This document shows positions 63,479-64,000 of a stretch of DNA of 64,000 nucleotides, piece by piece. Each line of letters opens with the position of its first letter. Within the stretch, counting starts at the first letter, position 1. The translations under genes and the position numbers were made by a program. The stretch covers positions 1,586,001 to 1,650,000 of the forward strand of contig NC_060117.1 of assembly GCF_021155765.1 (NCBI RefSeq), in the 5' to 3' direction. The notes beneath the pieces are model-generated. The model ran no database searches and was not told the origin of the DNA. It saw nothing but the letters and a program-made list of their open reading frames with translations. The DNA comes from Diprion similis. Lineage: Eukaryota; Arthropoda; Insecta; Hymenoptera; Diprionidae.

Positions 63479-64000
63479 GGAGACCGGCAACACGAAAAAA
63501 AGAAAAACATTTTCGTTCCTTCGATCGGTTCAGATTTTTCAGACTCGCAATTGATGCGACGCGGAACGACGATGTTGAAAGGTTTGAACACTTTGGGTAG
63601 ATATTAATAAAACCGGTACCCTAAGGTATGCATACATATATATGCATACACATATGTGTGTACGTGTAAAATGATGAAAATTGAAACGAATTAAAAGCAG
63701 AGGATGGAACAAAAAAACACAAAAAAACAACGACAACAACAACAACGTCGTCGTACCTCTTTGCGTTTTCACACGACGAAAGGAAGTATTGTAGGTTCTC
63801 TCAACGAGACTTACTGGAAAAACTTTATTCCTGCAACGACGACGGTTGCGATGATTTTATAATTATCGTCAAGTACAGCGATAACCTCGTTAACGATAAT
63901 GATAATTATTATTACAACAACAACAACAGCAACAACAACAACAGCATTAACATCAACAACAACAATAACGATAGTAGTAGTAGTGGTGGTAGTAGTAACA
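60045..64000. repeat. Microsatellite-dense AT-rich tail
   Basis: No gene recognised. Runs seen: (ATT)n 60048-60074, (CAAT)n about 60667-60705, (TG)n about 60856-60874, (GTT)n 61100-61130 with a long T-run, (GA)n 61502-61528, (GAA)n 61643-61679, (ACAATA)n about 62399-62428, (CTT)n 62581-62609, (ATT)n 62646-62672 and 62792-62843, (GT)n 63033-63060, C26 at 63292-63317, (GA)n 63432-63472 and CAA-type runs near 63722-63745 and 63915-63970. The stretch could be a very long 3' untranslated region or intron of a gene beyond the window. Confidence 0.8.
63292..63317. repeat. Poly-C tract of 26
   Basis: An uninterrupted run of 26 cytosines in otherwise T-rich DNA. The length may be inaccurate because homopolymers are error-prone in sequencing. 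Confidence 0.9.

Overview
The window is nuclear DNA from an arthropod, most likely an insect. It is AT-rich, with compact multi-exon genes, GT-AG introns often under 100 bp, abundant microsatellites and animal-type orthologues. Hymenoptera is my best guess, from general impression only; nothing in the sequence proves the order.

Layout, left to right. Positions 1-2837 hold no gene I can support. Positions 2838-9743 are a tandem array of about 22 copies of a 304-bp satellite monomer in two subtypes that partly alternate. Positions 9744-11838 are gene-free and contain a diverged 0.2-kb duplication. ATXN7L3/Sgf11 (minus, SAGA deubiquitinase module) and SMC2 (plus, condensin) are head to head at 11839-17452. 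A 9-kb gene desert follows, with two foldback or MITE-like elements (20969-21263 and 25246-25705).

Positions 26762-33679 encode a 1327-residue secreted or membrane-anchored mosaic protein with signal peptide, WAP, thyroglobulin type-1, antistasin-like and Kunitz-like modules, one membrane span and a cytoplasmic tail. Next is a SPATA7 homologue (34880-38009) with two possible C-termini. NANP, the sialic-acid pathway phosphatase, is on minus, split between 40446-41314 and a first exon at 47710-47817. Its 6.4-kb intron contains the single-exon neurochondrin gene (43557-45785, same strand). NANP is head to head with RAD51 (48310-49485), and a perfect CRE palindrome lies between them. DPP3 (50682-53223) follows. 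Positions 54240-58080 look like a spliced non-coding transcription unit with a duplicated exon motif and a miRNA-like hairpin. RRP36 (59031-60044) is the last coding gene; the final 4 kb is microsatellite-dense and AT-rich.

The genes are mostly housekeeping and do not form a pathway: chromosome condensation (SMC2), recombination (RAD51), transcription-linked deubiquitination (ATXN7L3), rRNA processing (RRP36), peptide turnover (DPP3) and sugar-phosphate hydrolysis (NANP). Exon joins were derived by hand from splice consensus, reading phase and family similarity; every multi-exon model below closes in frame.
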